DNA of 64,000 nucleotides, taken from contig NC_049982.1 in NCBI RefSeq assembly GCF_000003815.2, positions 25,042,963 through 25,106,962 of the forward strand, written 5' to 3'. The notes beneath the pieces are model-generated. The model searched no databases and had not been told where the DNA came from. It saw only the letters and a list, made by a program, of their open reading frames with translations. This stretch comes from Branchiostoma floridae (Eukaryota; Chordata; Leptocardii; Amphioxiformes; Branchiostomatidae). The position numbers were made by a program, and so were the translations under genes. Below are positions 1 to 11,390 of this stretch, piece after piece. Position 1 is the stretch's first letter. Each line of letters starts with the position of its first letter.

Positions 1-120
1 CGCCTGTGTGTGTGCTCGTGTGTGTGTGTGCGCGCGCGCGCGTGTGTGCGTGTGTCTCTGTGTGTGTGTGTTTGTGTATGTGAGCGTTAGTTTAGTTAGT
101 GTAATGTGTTTGTGTATTTA
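1..120. repeat. (GT)n microsatellite
   Basis: Imperfect GT/CG dinucleotide run with interruptions such as cgcgcgcg and tctctg, lying in the intron upstream of the first visible exon of the beta-trefoil gene. Seen directly in the sequence. Confidence 0.85.
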
Positions 121-268
121 GTACGTGGTAATAAGTCGAAACATAATTTATATCTTATCAAATATTTAGCCTCCTAACGGCTAGCTGCGGTACTGCACAT
201 ACGTTTCGTTGGCGTACTAGTATTCGCTAATATCATAATGTTTGTGTGCACCTTTGTGTTCCTCTCAG

Positions 269-2015
269 ATCGTGCCATATGACAAGCAGGCTGACGTGTT
301 CTCCATCGACCACCACGACCACAACTGCGTCATCACGCTTGCGCAGTTCTACTCCGAGAGGGTGGGCAGGTTCATGTGGATCAACGACCGGGGGGAGGTG
401 CGGTGTGACGGGGACGTGAACGACAATAGAAGTAAGGGGTTGTCTTGAGTTGTTGTATTGGTGGTGTTTCTTCTTGGGGGTAGGGGGTCTTACAAGCAGA
501 TACATTACTTCGATATGACATCAATTCTCATAATTCCACCCGGTGCCATAATACTATCACGTCATAAAAACATTTTTGTATAGGCCTTCTCAAGATTGTC
601 TTGAACACCTAAATATCTGAAGTGTATAAATCACAGAGTTACTGATGCTGCATTGGTACATCTCTTTGATTTTTTTTTCAAATTCACCTATTCCTCTCAT
701 GTGGCGGTGTTATGGCATTTGGTGGAATAATGAGAGTTGATGCTACATGTTTTGCATAAGCCATCAAAGGTTTGAGGTATGTCAGTCCTGTATTGTGTTC
801 ACTGGCATCTTTTGAACGTCATTTTTTTAATTTGTGAGGTCATGCAGATTGCAGAAGCTATTTTGTTTCCGGTTCCGGTTGTTGATATCATATATGCGCC
901 AAAGTCCATGGCCAGTGTCTTTACTTTTAGGTATTTGAGGATTTGAAACTTTGATGATACAACAAATATTATAATTAAGTACATATGTACTTCAAAGCAG
1001 GGCACTGAGTCATGTATAGCTTATTTCCCAATATCTGCTTTAAAGAATATGTATGGCAAATAATAATATTTACGTTGTCGGTCTACATGTACGACCACTG
1101 TTGAACGCAGTGTATTTATGATTCCTCATATTATATCTGTAATGTCTTTCCTTTCATCGAACAATATTTCCATCTTTGCTTATTCTAGCCTTCTTCAATT
1201 ACTACGTGGGAGAAAACGAAATCGTCCGGTTTGTAGCCAGAGGAGGAAAGTACCGGAACTTCGCCATTTCCCTGACAAATGGAGAGTTACGCCCTTTCCA
1301 TGTAAGTTTGAATCTTTAACTTCAATTTTCGTCCCCTTCGTATATTTTGTTTGTTTGTTTGTTTGTTTATTTCATGGCTCCCTAGGTTAGTGAACGTATC
1401 ATTGAGTGACTCAATCTGGGAGCGACTACACCAATTTTTACACGTGACTTTTCTGGCACACGCACGTGACTACCGTGACTCTCTCACGTGACTATTCTGG
1501 CGCAATCACGTGACTTCTCTGACACATGCACGTGACTACTCTGACACATAAACACACACGTGACTATCTTAAACAGGCAAATGACTACTCTGACACAAGC
1601 ACATGATTACTGTGACTCTCTCACGTGACTACTATGGCTACTATGAAACACGCACGTGACTGCCGTGTCTCAGGAAACCATTTCTACTATTACTCTTAGT
1701 AGTCTTTACATTTTTTTATCTCCTATGCTGCATTTTCTGTCAAAACCGACCCTTTAAATTTGTTTTGCACCATCTACACAGACTGCAGAGCCCCCCAACT
1801 CGGACATGGGAGACCCGTCCACCCAGTTCGTCCGTTCGAGAGGCAGTGACTTCGACGGGCAGCTAGTGAAGTACCAGTCCAAGATAGACAGCAACCGCTA
1901 CCTAGCTTTCGATCAACAAGGCAACCCGCAACCGCTGGGCTTTTCCAACAATGCTGTAACTGCGGGGGAGTTCATTTGTTGGAACGTTGCAGTAGAGAGG
2001 GAAACGGCTCTGTAA
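269..2015 (+). CDS. Diverged beta-trefoil (FGF-like) protein, 3' exons only
   Basis: Three exons join in one frame: 269-431, 1189-1301 and 1782-2015, ending in TAA. Acceptors are ctctcag, attctag and acacag; donors are gtaagg and gtaagt; the phases (1, then 0) agree. The visible protein is about 170 residues, and the 5' exons lie outside the window. It shows three spaced repeats of an aromatic/basic-hydrophobic-x-x-x-G pattern (VGRFMWINDRGEVRC, then KYRNFAISLTNGELRP, then SNRYLAFDQQGNPQP). This is how the three lobes of an FGF/IL-1-type beta-trefoil look, and the last resembles the FGF RYLAxxxxG strand pair. The family assignment is by pattern only. FGF-like is the best guess; another secreted beta-trefoil is possible. 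Methionines inside exon 3 are not real starts. Intron 2 contains an unusual CACGTG array. Confidence 0.55.
1441..1662 (+). repeat. Degenerate minisatellite of CACGTGAC E-boxes
   Basis: Irregular tandem array, period about 20-30 bp, built on cacgtgacta-ctctgacaca. It contains eight exact CACGTG hexamers, nearly all followed by AC, plus decayed copies. It lies inside intron 2 (1302-1781) of the beta-trefoil gene. Confidence 0.75.
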
Positions 2016-5000
2016 AACTTACAAATGGAAACTGAAGTTTTTTCACACAACCAAAACCATTTTTTACGTTTTTGTCAGTTCTTCTGCAACATTCCTCAGG
2101 GCATTTAAAATCCACTTCAGTCATGATTGGATGGGGATTTGAGGGGTTATACAAACTTAGCCAGGTTTTGGGCCGCATTTTTCTTGCCACTCCGCCACCT
2201 AGCGGTGACAAGAATAAGTCGTAACTGTTACAATCATTGTTGCATTGATTGAGGAAGGTGAAATAACCAAAACGTAGTGCGGATACAATTGTAACAACAA
2301 TTTTGGTCATGTAAAAATAATTGATATCCATATTAAAAGAAACGGCATATAGAAATTGCAAATATGTAGCTTTGACTGCATTTAATCTTCTTGATTTTTT
2401 TGTAAAAGGTATCATTCGTTTTGGTTGGTGGCTATATGTTTGTGTACTATACAAAATCTGTCACAGATGGTAACTGTCGGGCCTGGCCGCTAGTAGCGCT
2501 ATATTTAGTCAGGCTAGTAAGTTATTGGCATATTCTATTTAGATGTTATGACACAATAACGAAATTGTAATGGGATAGATCATGTATGTAATACTACAAA
2601 CTGCCACTGATTTATAGCCTGTCAAAAATACTTATAGTAAGTAACTGCGCGTGATTGTATCTGGCTTTGATCCGAATCTGTATGTACGCAGACTTTGTAC
2701 CAACATATCATAAAATAGTTTTGTACGTATACATTACGTATGGTCCTTAGATTTTACACCTTAAAATGTTTCTGTACTGATTTCAAGGAATAGATTTTTT
2801 CCTGTTAAGGCATGGATTTGATACAGACAAGGAGGATTGAAAAACGTTGGGAACAAGCTTTCATTGTCTCTTACCCATGTTACAAAAAACAGGAGACGAG
2901 ATTTGTCGATAAATTGTATTTGTTTTAAATCAAGTCCATCATTTTACAGGTTTGCAACATATAGTTTCTTTTAAGACGTATTTTTCTACATTAAAAAGCG
3001 TTTTGAATGGTGACTTGTGCCCAGTATCCGTAGCTTTGATTGATGATTACATTTTAAACCTTCAAGATATACGACATGATAGTCCTTAGAATTGTTGATT
3101 TCTCAAAAGTTCTAAATGTTTTCATACTTTTTTTCATGCGGTATGAATGGAAACATACTAACAAGCGTCTAATTTGCATGATAATACAAAATAGCAGAAC
3201 TTCATGTGTAATTCTGAGATGAACATGACCATGCATCAGGCATAACGTACTGAATGAAAAGTTAATTCCTTTTACAGTTCTTGATATTTTACATCATGTA
3301 TCAAATATATCTGACTTATGTGTATATCATTTATATATGTTTCTATGTAACGTTAACAACAATACATAAACAATACATGAATTTTGTCTTAAATGTGGTA
3401 ATAAACGTGTTAACATCGATTTAAATTTGAGTCAAAGCATTCATTGAGTAAATCTCTGGCTAGCAACACGAACAATTTTACAAGTTTCTACTATATACAC
3501 TAACGTGTATTACAATCTTATGAAATTACAAAGATGCCTCTGCTGGTTTGTCTGAAAACATTATTTCAAATCCAGTCTATCACGCAAGAGGCATCACAAT
3601 TTCTATACATTTGTTCATTCACGACTTTGCCAGGTGTCGGCATGTCACACCCTCGTCTGCATACTTTGTTAATATTTATTCTGTTAATAGTTTTATCAAG
3701 TTAAGTTAGGCAAAAGGTTTCTCCAACACAACAAGAGTAAATACCTAGGTAACGTTTCGGTGGACCGCCTGCGCTGCGCATGCCACCTTACTGAGGGCGA
3801 TATTGACTGGTTCTGCTAGGTGTCGCTGCTGAAGTGTATGGAAGAGCGCGGTTCCAAAGATAACAGATCATAACAAACAGACTATGTATACAAGATACTA
3901 ATAGTATGTACCTTGTAATAAGAGATTCAACAAAGTATACACAAGGAAGACGTAGCACATTTGGAACTAGAAGAAGACAAAAAGGAAAGACAAGAGAGCA
4001 CAAGACGGTCAAACCGAAAAGGATCTAGATGAACTGGACAAAATCAATGGTGACAGGCCACATCACAAGAACTTTAATAAAGCGGATTGGGGTATAGACA
4101 GTATTTGTTAGCTCAAAGATGCTATATGGATTTTTAAAAAAATGTCTGCTCAGTCATGAACCGGAATGATGGGAGCTACTCCTACAAGATGGACTGCATT
4201 CTTCATAATGCAGCAGCGACGTCTAGCTGTTACGTGAAGTAGAACAGTTTCACCGAGGCGGAAGGTTGGCAGTCCATCGAAACGTCAGCTAGTACTTGTT
4301 TGTATTACAGAAACCTTTTCATGCAGTTCTTTGTAGAAAGTGTGTAGCCTTCAGGTGCAGTATATAGTGTATCTATCAAATCCAATCCGTGATAAAGCAG
4401 ATCTGGATTGAAATCATCACAATAAAAAAAAAACTCCCCTACACTATTTTAAATGGTATAGCTTGTTCAAATTAGTCACATGACAAGCAACAAGCGTATG
4501 TGACCTGGAAATTTGGCGTAGGTGCAGTAGGTGTTCTGTTTAAACGTTAAATTTGCATCTTGCAATTGAGAATGTGTCAGCGGATTTCAGCTGCCGGAAT
4601 AACGTCCATACATAGTTTACCCGGGCGAGGATACGTGCAAATGGAGGCCAGTGGACGGGAACAGTTACTGTATTAAAAGTTCACCAGGACTTTGTAAAGT
4701 TCACCAGGACTTTGTAACGTCTGTCGACAGGGTACCTGTAACGGCTTTTACAATGGCGGATGAATGCAATGAGCTGCGTACTCGCTTTTTAAAACCCGGA
4801 ACTTAACTAGCTACAAATCTTGGCGGTCTGTGCCAGTTTCATGACATCGTGCAAGCATAATCTGGGTTCAAGTAAGTCATTTGGGGCAAGTAAAATATAA
4901 TATTGTTCCATCAAGGTAAGTTCTTATGATTATCAACAGATCATTTAACAAAGAGTTAGCATTTGCAAACAAAACATTTGACCGAATATGTAATATATAT

Positions 5001-5183
5001 CCTAATTCTAGCAATAAACCTTTCATTACAAATGCAATGGTCTGCAATTTGTGGTTTTTAAAGACTCTAGTTTGTTTGATTCAGAAAAGAATGCCTTATC
5101 GCTATCTTGTAACTTCTGATTAATGATCTGTGCCTCATTAATGATTCACTCACTCCCGATATAACGTTCCTGCTTCAAGTAGC
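2016..5183. other. 3' flank of beta-trefoil gene and intergenic DNA
   Basis: No convincing exon on either strand. An AATAAA near 3400 could serve the upstream gene. Contents noted are a 20-bp direct duplication at 4678-4717 (agttcaccaggactttgtaa twice) and the inverted-repeat element at about 3745-4296. The short open frames here are AT-rich and lack splice or family support. Confidence 0.5.
3745..4296. mobile_element. Inverted-repeat MITE-like element
   Basis: The left end aacgtttcggtggaccgcct (3751-3770) is the diverged inverse of the right end, agtccatcgaaacgtcagct (about 4271-4290). Both ends also carry tgtcgctgctgaag-like sequence just inside. A related terminus occurs at 50366-50435. 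The inside has no coding signature. Target-site duplication was not resolved. Confidence 0.45.
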
Positions 5184-5819
5184 TTAGACAGAGTCCTCTG
5201 TAGCCACGTTCATGGAGTTCTTGTCCCCACACTGAACATTCTGACACTCTGTGAAGTTGTAGNNNNNNNNNNNNNNNNNNNNNNNNNNNNNNNNNNNNNN
5301 NNNNNNNNNNNNNNNNNNNNNNNNNNNNNNNNNNNNNNNNNNNNNNNNNNNNNNNNNNNNNNNNNNNNNNNNNNNNNNNNNNNNNNNNNNNNNNNNNNNN
5401 NNNNNNNNNNNNNNNNNNNNNNNNNNNNNNNNNNNNNNNNNNNNNNNNNNNNNNNNNNNNNNNNNNNNNNNNNNNNNNNNNNNNNNNNNNNNNNNNNNNN
5501 NNNNNNNNNNNNNNNNNNNNNNNNNNNNNNNNNNNNNNNNNNNNNNNNNNNNNNNNNNNNNNNNNNNNNNNNNNNNNNNNNNNNNNNNNNNNNNNNNNNN
5601 NNNNNNNNNNNNNNNNNNNNNNNNNNNNNNNNNNNNNNNNNNNNNNNNNNNNNNNNNNNNNNNNNNNNNNNNNNNNNNNNNNNNNNNNNNNNNNNNNNNN
5701 NNNNNNNNNNNNNNNNNNNNNNNNNNNNGCAAACTTTAACACTTACCGTTCCTCTCAGCTGCAAATGCCGCTGCCTGCTGTTCTGTCATTTCTTCCCCGA
5801 ATACTTGAATAAGAACAAC
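5184..5819 (-). CDS. Unrecognised gene, last exons, broken by the assembly gap
   Basis: Two minus-strand exon pieces are visible. The upstream exon, 5819-5747 (73 bp), has acceptor ttgcag and donor gtaagt. Only one of its three frames is open; it encodes VVLIQVFGEEMTEQQAAAFA and a few more residues and leaves phase 1. Downstream of the N run (5728-5263) the terminal exon reads YNFTECQNVQCGDKNSMNVA then TEDSV and a stop at 5184-5186. Whether the two are adjacent exons is inferred from strand and order; a further exon may lie in the gap. I do not recognise the family. The cysteine-containing C terminus would fit an extracellular protein. Upstream exons were not found with confidence. Confidence 0.45.
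5263..5728. other. Assembly gap (N run)
   Basis: 466 undetermined bases. The gap removes the 3' intron, and possibly an exon, of the minus-strand gene at 5184-5819. Any reading frame passing through it is meaningless. Confidence 1.
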
Positions 5820-5943
5820 CTGCAAGAAAATTAATTTCAGTAGAATGAGTTAATCATCATTATGTATACGATATGTTACATAGTAAAAAAAACTTCACTG
5901 ATGACAAAAGATTAACCTAGGAAGTGTGAGATATATCTCCGAC

Positions 5944-6110
5944 GTCCAGCAATCAAGAAACGGCGTCCGGCAATCAAGAAACGGCGTCCGGCAATCAAGA
6001 AACGGCGTCCGGCAATCAAGAAACGGCGTCCGGCAATCAAGAAACGGCGTCCGGCAATCAAGAAACGGCGTCCGGCAATCAAGAAACGGCGTCCGGCAAT
6101 CAAGAAGCGC
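5944..6110. repeat. 21-bp minisatellite, 8 copies
   Basis: Eight head-to-tail copies of a 21-bp unit containing gtccggcaatcaagaaac, starting at 5944, 5965, 5986, 6007, 6028, 6049, 6070 and 6091. Inner copies are identical; the first has one substitution and the last is eroded. Because the unit is 7 codons long, frames stay open on both strands, which produces repetitive pseudo-proteins. It lies 125 bp upstream of the 5819 exon. Confidence 0.95.
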
Positions 6111-6407
6111 GTCCGCAGCTTTTAAGCTGAAACTAAATCTAAATGACCACGAATTGACCAACTGGAATAATCCATTGGACCAATCGTCAGGGGGAAAACA
6201 TGAAAAACAATCACTTCAAAATATACTTAGCAGCATGTTAAGCCTCAGGTCTTCACCTCCAGATTTGTCAAGCTTGACAAGGTAAATGGCGTAAGGAGTT
6301 TGACTTAAGCATCTTAAAGCGTGGCCGAAAGCTTAAACACACAGCAAGACGTTATCCCCGTCTCAATTTTAACCGAGTCTGTATCATTGTGGATATTCAA
6401 CTTTCAA

Positions 6408-6430
6408 GGGGATTTCCCAGGGACTTTCCC
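6408..6430 (+). promoter_or_regulatory. Tandem NF-kappaB-like sites
   Basis: GGGGATTTCCC at 6408-6418 is followed by GGGACTTTCCC at 6420-6430. Both match the Rel/NF-kappaB consensus GGGRNNYYCC. A palindromic GGGGACATGCCCG follows. No gene start can be tied to them with certainty; the nearest gene is the minus-strand fragment at 5184-5819. Confidence 0.35.
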
Positions 6431-7020
6431 GGGGACATGCCCGAAACATGCTGTGGCGCAGAACTTATTCTAATCAAGTAATCCCAAGCGCAGGTGTAGA
6501 AAGTTAACAAATGTAATCAAGAACAGGTGAGAAAGATTAAGGGAAACAGGTGATGCCTGCCACGTGTATACAGGGTATAATATTCACAGAACAAAGGAAA
6601 TCCATCCAGACAGTCCAAGTGAATGCCGAGCGCAGGAAAGCGAGAAGGAAGCAATGGCATGAAGAGTAAGAGTTACGTGAGCGGTATTAATAAATGGGTT
6701 GGTGAAGGGAAGGAGATGGGGGGAAAGTTAAAAAAAAAAAACGCCCGAGCATTTAGTATTTCTCGTTGCTGAGAAGTTTTGCTCCGTCAGTGGAGGACGT
6801 CCCACTAACACCCGATATCAATCCCCATACCTAACATGTGAGATGTCTTCTACACTGAAGCGGAGGGATACTTGATTAGGATAGGCTACTTACCAAATAC
6901 CTATTCACGTATGACGCAATCTGGCATCATCTATGGCAAAACGAGGCTTGGAACGCACGAACAACACCGGGACAATATTTACCTTTGCCAGAATGGCTAA
7001 GGTTATGTTTTGGGCGTGTT

Positions 7021-7900
7021 TATGTGTGTGTCTCTGTGTGTGTGTGTGTGTCAACAGCATAACTCGAGAAGCCTTGGATGGATCCCGATAATATTTTGGT
7101 AGGGGTCGGGAAAACGAAGGTCAAGTTCGATAATGGACCCCCTAGCGGCTTGCTAAGGTACTGCAGCGGAAACTCAATTTTTTATATCTCGTGTTCTGGA
7201 CATGCTGTGGTCATGATTTTTAAGTAGTAGATAGCCCTCGAGGCAGAGAGTAAGTGCTGTGAGTTTGGGCCCCCTAGCGGCTTTTTTGGAACTGCAGGCA
7301 CCGGTTTCCTTTCAAACTTTGGACAAGAATAACTCTACAACGTGTTGACGGATCGTCATGATTTTTGGTATGTAGATAGAATGAGTGATGACTTACATAA
7401 TGGAATACCTATTATGCAAATCAACAGCTAATTTGCATAATTAATGAGGAAAGCTTATAAATCCATTGCATTCCATGATAGGACTTTGAAACTTGTCACA
7501 TATAGGACTTGAAACTTGTAGCTGGGAACGTGGGAAATGTCAATAGATATCAATTATGCAAATGACGATCTCATTTGCATAATTAATGAGAAAATATGAA
7601 GATGTTGACGGATCATCATGATTTTGGTATGTAGGTAGCGTAAGTGAATACCTACATAATGAAATACCAATTATGCAAATCAACAGCTAATTTGCATAAT
7701 TAATGAGAATTTTTTTATAAATCCACTACATTCCCTGATAGGACTTTAAAACGTGTCACATATGTAGCTGAGAAAGAGAGAAATGTCAATACGTATTTAT
7801 CATGCAAGTGACGACCTCATTTACATAATTAATGAGAAAATATGAACGTGTCGACAGATCGTCTTGATTTTTGGCATGTAAAAAGCCTAAGTGAAGAAGA
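7021..7900. repeat. Dispersed repeat with 250-bp tandem units
   Basis: It begins with a (GT)n run and cagcataactcgagaag. Units then start with gttgacggatcgtcatga at about 7344, 7604 and 7850, giving periods of roughly 260 and 246 bp. Each unit carries two attatgcaaat...atttgcataattaatgag half-units (octamer-like palindromic AT-rich segments). A diverged relative lies at about 10060-10400. Confidence 0.7.
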
Positions 7901-8211
7901 CTTGAAATTTTATAAACCAACTCCAAGCATACAATTAGAAAATATATGAAATGAGTAACGCATTTGTCTACAGACATCTTTCTACATAACAAACCTGGTT
8001 TATTTGGCAAAGGTATGTGTTCGTGGAACTCTAGTTACATATTTTTTTAGGGGAGACACAACAATTAGCGCCTGCGCCTAGAGCCCCCGGTTAGAGAGCA
8101 AATGAAAACAAGGCTTTAGACCATTGAAGAGCCTTTCTTGGTGTTTTTTTTTTTAATCTGGGCATTTTGGGGGTGACAGCGATAGGAAAGACCCTAAACT
8201 TGTTGAATCGG

Positions 8212-8530
8212 TTATAAATGAATGAATGACCTTTATTGTACATTTGTGCTCAAACAAGCTACGTACAGGTCGTAAGAAAAAAAAGGTACCTCATCACCTC
8301 TACATAATACGTTCTAGTATGTACAAGTTCAACTTCTTCTCGCTTCTTAAAACAGTTATAAACATAAGGACAGATGGAAGCAATAATGTATGGTTTATCT
8401 AATTGCATGAGAAGTATGAATTTTTCCGTGGTATTCAAGTATCGGAAATTAGGGAACATGTGTTGTATATTTTCAAAAAGGACGTTTCTTTCGTTGTTAG
8501 TCAGCAATAAAATGACACTCATCCTCTATC
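8212..8530 (-). mobile_element. LINE 3'-end fragment (CR1/L2-like)
   Basis: The minus-strand fragment ends in an (ATTC)n-type tail (rc of aatgaatgaatgacctttatt at 8218-8240), the usual 3' end of CR1/L2-type LINEs. A minus-strand frame at 8522-8259 (FPNFRYLNTTEKFILLMQLD and flanks) resembles the degraded C-terminal tail of their ORF2. It is 5'-truncated with no RT core. Confidence 0.5.
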
Positions 8531-8812
8531 TTATTCAAGTTACAGTATTGTCAAATTCTTTGTTCCAGAGGAATGTGGTTATGTCGACCTTTTTCAATGT
8601 GGAGTCTGTGTGAACTAATGCGGAGCTTTGTCCCATTTGACCAAAACTAGTAGACTATTACTAGCACTGAATCATTCAAAAACAAGTTATAGCAACACTT
8701 CCAACTATCACATTTTATGTCGTGGTGTGATTTCTATATTTAATTTTGCAATAAGTTGCTTAGAAGAGTCAAAATGTATTCTTCTTTTGAGTGTTCTTTG
8801 AAGTGATTTTTA

Positions 8813-10009
8813 CCATTAGGCCACAGCAAGTACATTTTATGGATGACATCCTCTGCAGACTGCAAAAATAATGAGATAGGGCGAAAAAAAAACAAGATGG
8901 GTAAAAGAAACAAGATGGCAAATTTTCAAAATAGACATTGTAACAAGACTTGAAGTGACAAAATATGGCATCACAGCCAACAAGGCATTGATTCCTGTAT
9001 TTAAGAAGTGCACCAGTTCAGTTAAAGTGACAATAGTGTGGTAGACTGGTATCATTAACCATGTTGGCAACTACACTCATAGCTTCCATAGTTGTGCCAC
9101 TTTTACAACTATCCATCAAGTTGCACCTCTGCAATTACAGTCAATGCTACAGAGTCTCTAGTGTCATTTCTACATTCAGTGATTAGGTTAGAGTCAATTC
9201 CAAGTCACCGAGATGGTTTTGAAATAATATTTGTAATAAGTTTGAACTATTTTGAGTAAAAGAACATTTCAGTCACTAAAGTTTGAAATTGTTCAAACAT
9301 TTCAAAATGAAAGTTTAAACATGTTTGAACCTTTTTATATTTGTTGGAACATTTGGGAAAGTAATGATATGATCATTATCTCTTTATTTAGAACAATTTT
9401 CAAACATCTATGTGTTTTTGTTATTGTTCCAACATTTTGTGTCATTTTTTCCCTCCATAAAAACTTTTATTGACCCCATAAACAAAGCTGCTAAGCTTGG
9501 TCCTTTGTTTGGCTCTTGTATTTTTAGATTTTCACTGGTGAGTCTTTTGTGAGAATGTGGCAGACAGACATTATTTCCTGCACTTGGCAGGGATGTGTGA
9601 ATTGCCCTCTTCCCAGCCCACTGACCCAGTTTCATCATATTGTTTCCATGTTCGAACATGTGATCACAAATGATACATCTATGTTGGAACAGTTTAGAAA
9701 CTAACAGAAATAATGTATTTGATGTTAGAAATGTTTCTAACATGTTTGAATACTATAGAAACATTTAGAACGTCACATAGATGTTGTAAATAGTTCTAAA
9801 CAGTTACTTATCACAGTTAGATTGTTACAAAGATTTCCAAATTGTTAGAACAAAAGGCAAGAAACACCCTCTCGGTAATATGGAATCGACTCTTTACCCA
9901 TTTTCGTCTAAGAAGAAGAAAAAATTCTTGTTTTTTTTTCTGAAATCAGGCGAAAATTAATGAGCGCGCGGATGTCATCCATAAAATTTACTTGCTGTGG
10001 CCTTAATGG
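8813..10009. mobile_element. DNA transposon with 39-bp TIRs and nested inverted repeat
   Basis: Left end 8813-8851 and right end 9970-10009 are inverted copies (ccattaggccacagcaagta at the left; tacttgctgtggccttaatgg at the right with one indel), flanked by TA on both sides (8811-8812 and 10010-10011). Inside, a second inverted pair lies at 9190-9216 (agagtcaattccaagtcacc) and 9868-9893. The inner sequence is rich in gttcaaac/atgttt motifs. No transposase is visible, so the copy is non-autonomous. Confidence 0.7.
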
Positions 10010-10059
10010 TAATTGCATGCCCCAATGGGTAGGCCATGGTTACTGTCGCCAAAGTTATG

Positions 10060-10410
10060 TTAATGAGTCCATGTGTTTGTCAGCTTGTTTGTGTGTAATA
10101 GCATAACTTGAGGTGTTGGCAAAAAATGAGAAATGCTTAAATTTTGCCCTGCAGATCGCCTTTCTATGGTACTGAAGCAGATACACTATGTAGATAAATC
10201 AAGTCATGATTGGCGTAATAAGCTAATTATGTAGGTCATGAGTAAATTGGCATGATTGATGAGGGGATTTCATGAATCCACCGCATTGATTTCGATAATA
10301 CATGTAGTACTTTCAAACATATGACTAAAAAAGAGAGGAACATCTGTCTAAATATCAAGTATGCTTGATGAATAGCTAATTTGCAAGATTACAAGAAATG
10401 AAATAAATGT
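10060..10410. repeat. Diverged copy of the 7021-7900 repeat family
   Basis: Shares tgtgtgtaatagcataact, gaatccaccgcatt, and gctaatttgcaagatta with the larger copy. Short and decayed. Confidence 0.5.
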
Positions 10411-11060
10411 ATTTAATGATATAACACATCAGAAAGCATAATCATCTTGTTCAACATTTTGAAAGAAATATCATTTATTTCAGATATTGTCTCTGTGTGC
10501 TTGTATACATAGGAAATCTTGTGAGATCAGTAAAAAAATGTGCTGGTTTGCAGATATACAGAATTGCCAATAATGTGAAAGTAATATTTTACTCCTTTTT
10601 CTTAAACATACACAGGAATCTAAAAGAGAAAGGTGTTTTCATTGTGATTGAAATGAATCAAGACAGAATGTACAGTTTTAGAGAATTCTACAACAAACAT
10701 TTTGCTGATATACATGGGCCAGTATCCTACTGTTTACATTGTATGTATCAACATTATATAGGCAGAATATGCTATCAAGTTCAACAACAATCTTTCAAAG
10801 AACAGATAAATCATAGAATTTCTGTAGTACCAGAATTGAAATAAAAGTATTTCAGCTATTGTATTTTGTAATCCATTCTGTTAAAATGTTCACTAAACAT
10901 TTGTGGCAACATAAGCAATGTAGTCTAATCCCAACCCTAGACATGCATTTGTGGAATGTTGTGGCACTTTTTGTAAGATTTCTGAGCAGCAGAGTTATGT
11001 GACAGTATAGAATTCATAGTAATTACTGCACAAAGTGAAAATCTTAACTACAAATACATT

Positions 11061-11332
11061 ACAGTCAAACCTGTACTATAGCGATCACATATGCTTAAAG
11101 ACCACCTGGCCATTGTGGCCGCTTTTTGATGGTTTTTAAGACCATTTGTATACATGTATTTCCCATTGACACATGATTTCTATAGTGGCCGCCTGTCAAT
11201 ATTGGCCACTTGTCTTAAACAGTGGTCACTGTTTTTTCCCAAGTCCCTTGACTGGTCACCATAGACAGGTTCGGACATGGTCACTATAGATACAACAGTT
11301 TGACTGTGGTCATTATAGACAGGTTTGACTGT
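11061..11332. mobile_element. Inverted-repeat MITE (tatagacaggt family)
   Basis: Starts acagtcaaacctgta and ends acaggtttgactgta, an inverse pair; the inside repeats tatagtggccgc/tggtcactatag motifs. A second, cleaner copy is at 34024-34203, and a decayed relative near 39370-39525. It lies just downstream of the CFAP58 stop codon and may be in its 3' UTR. Confidence 0.75.
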
Positions 11333-11390
11333 AATCCATTGGCGATAATGTTGAGATAACACCAGTGTATTTAAGAACAGTGTGAGAACT

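Noticed and set aside
5146-5764. Minus-strand frames of about 180-200 codons across the gap
   Set aside because: They are open only because the gap is N; just the flanking exon pieces are real.
5895-6285. Repetitive proteins on both strands (LDCRTPF and RQSRNGV repeats)
   Set aside because: They are translations of the 21-bp minisatellite, with no splice or family support.
10497-10844. 115-codon + strand frame
   Set aside because: AT-rich, no domain, no flanking exon signals; it lies in repeat-rich DNA.
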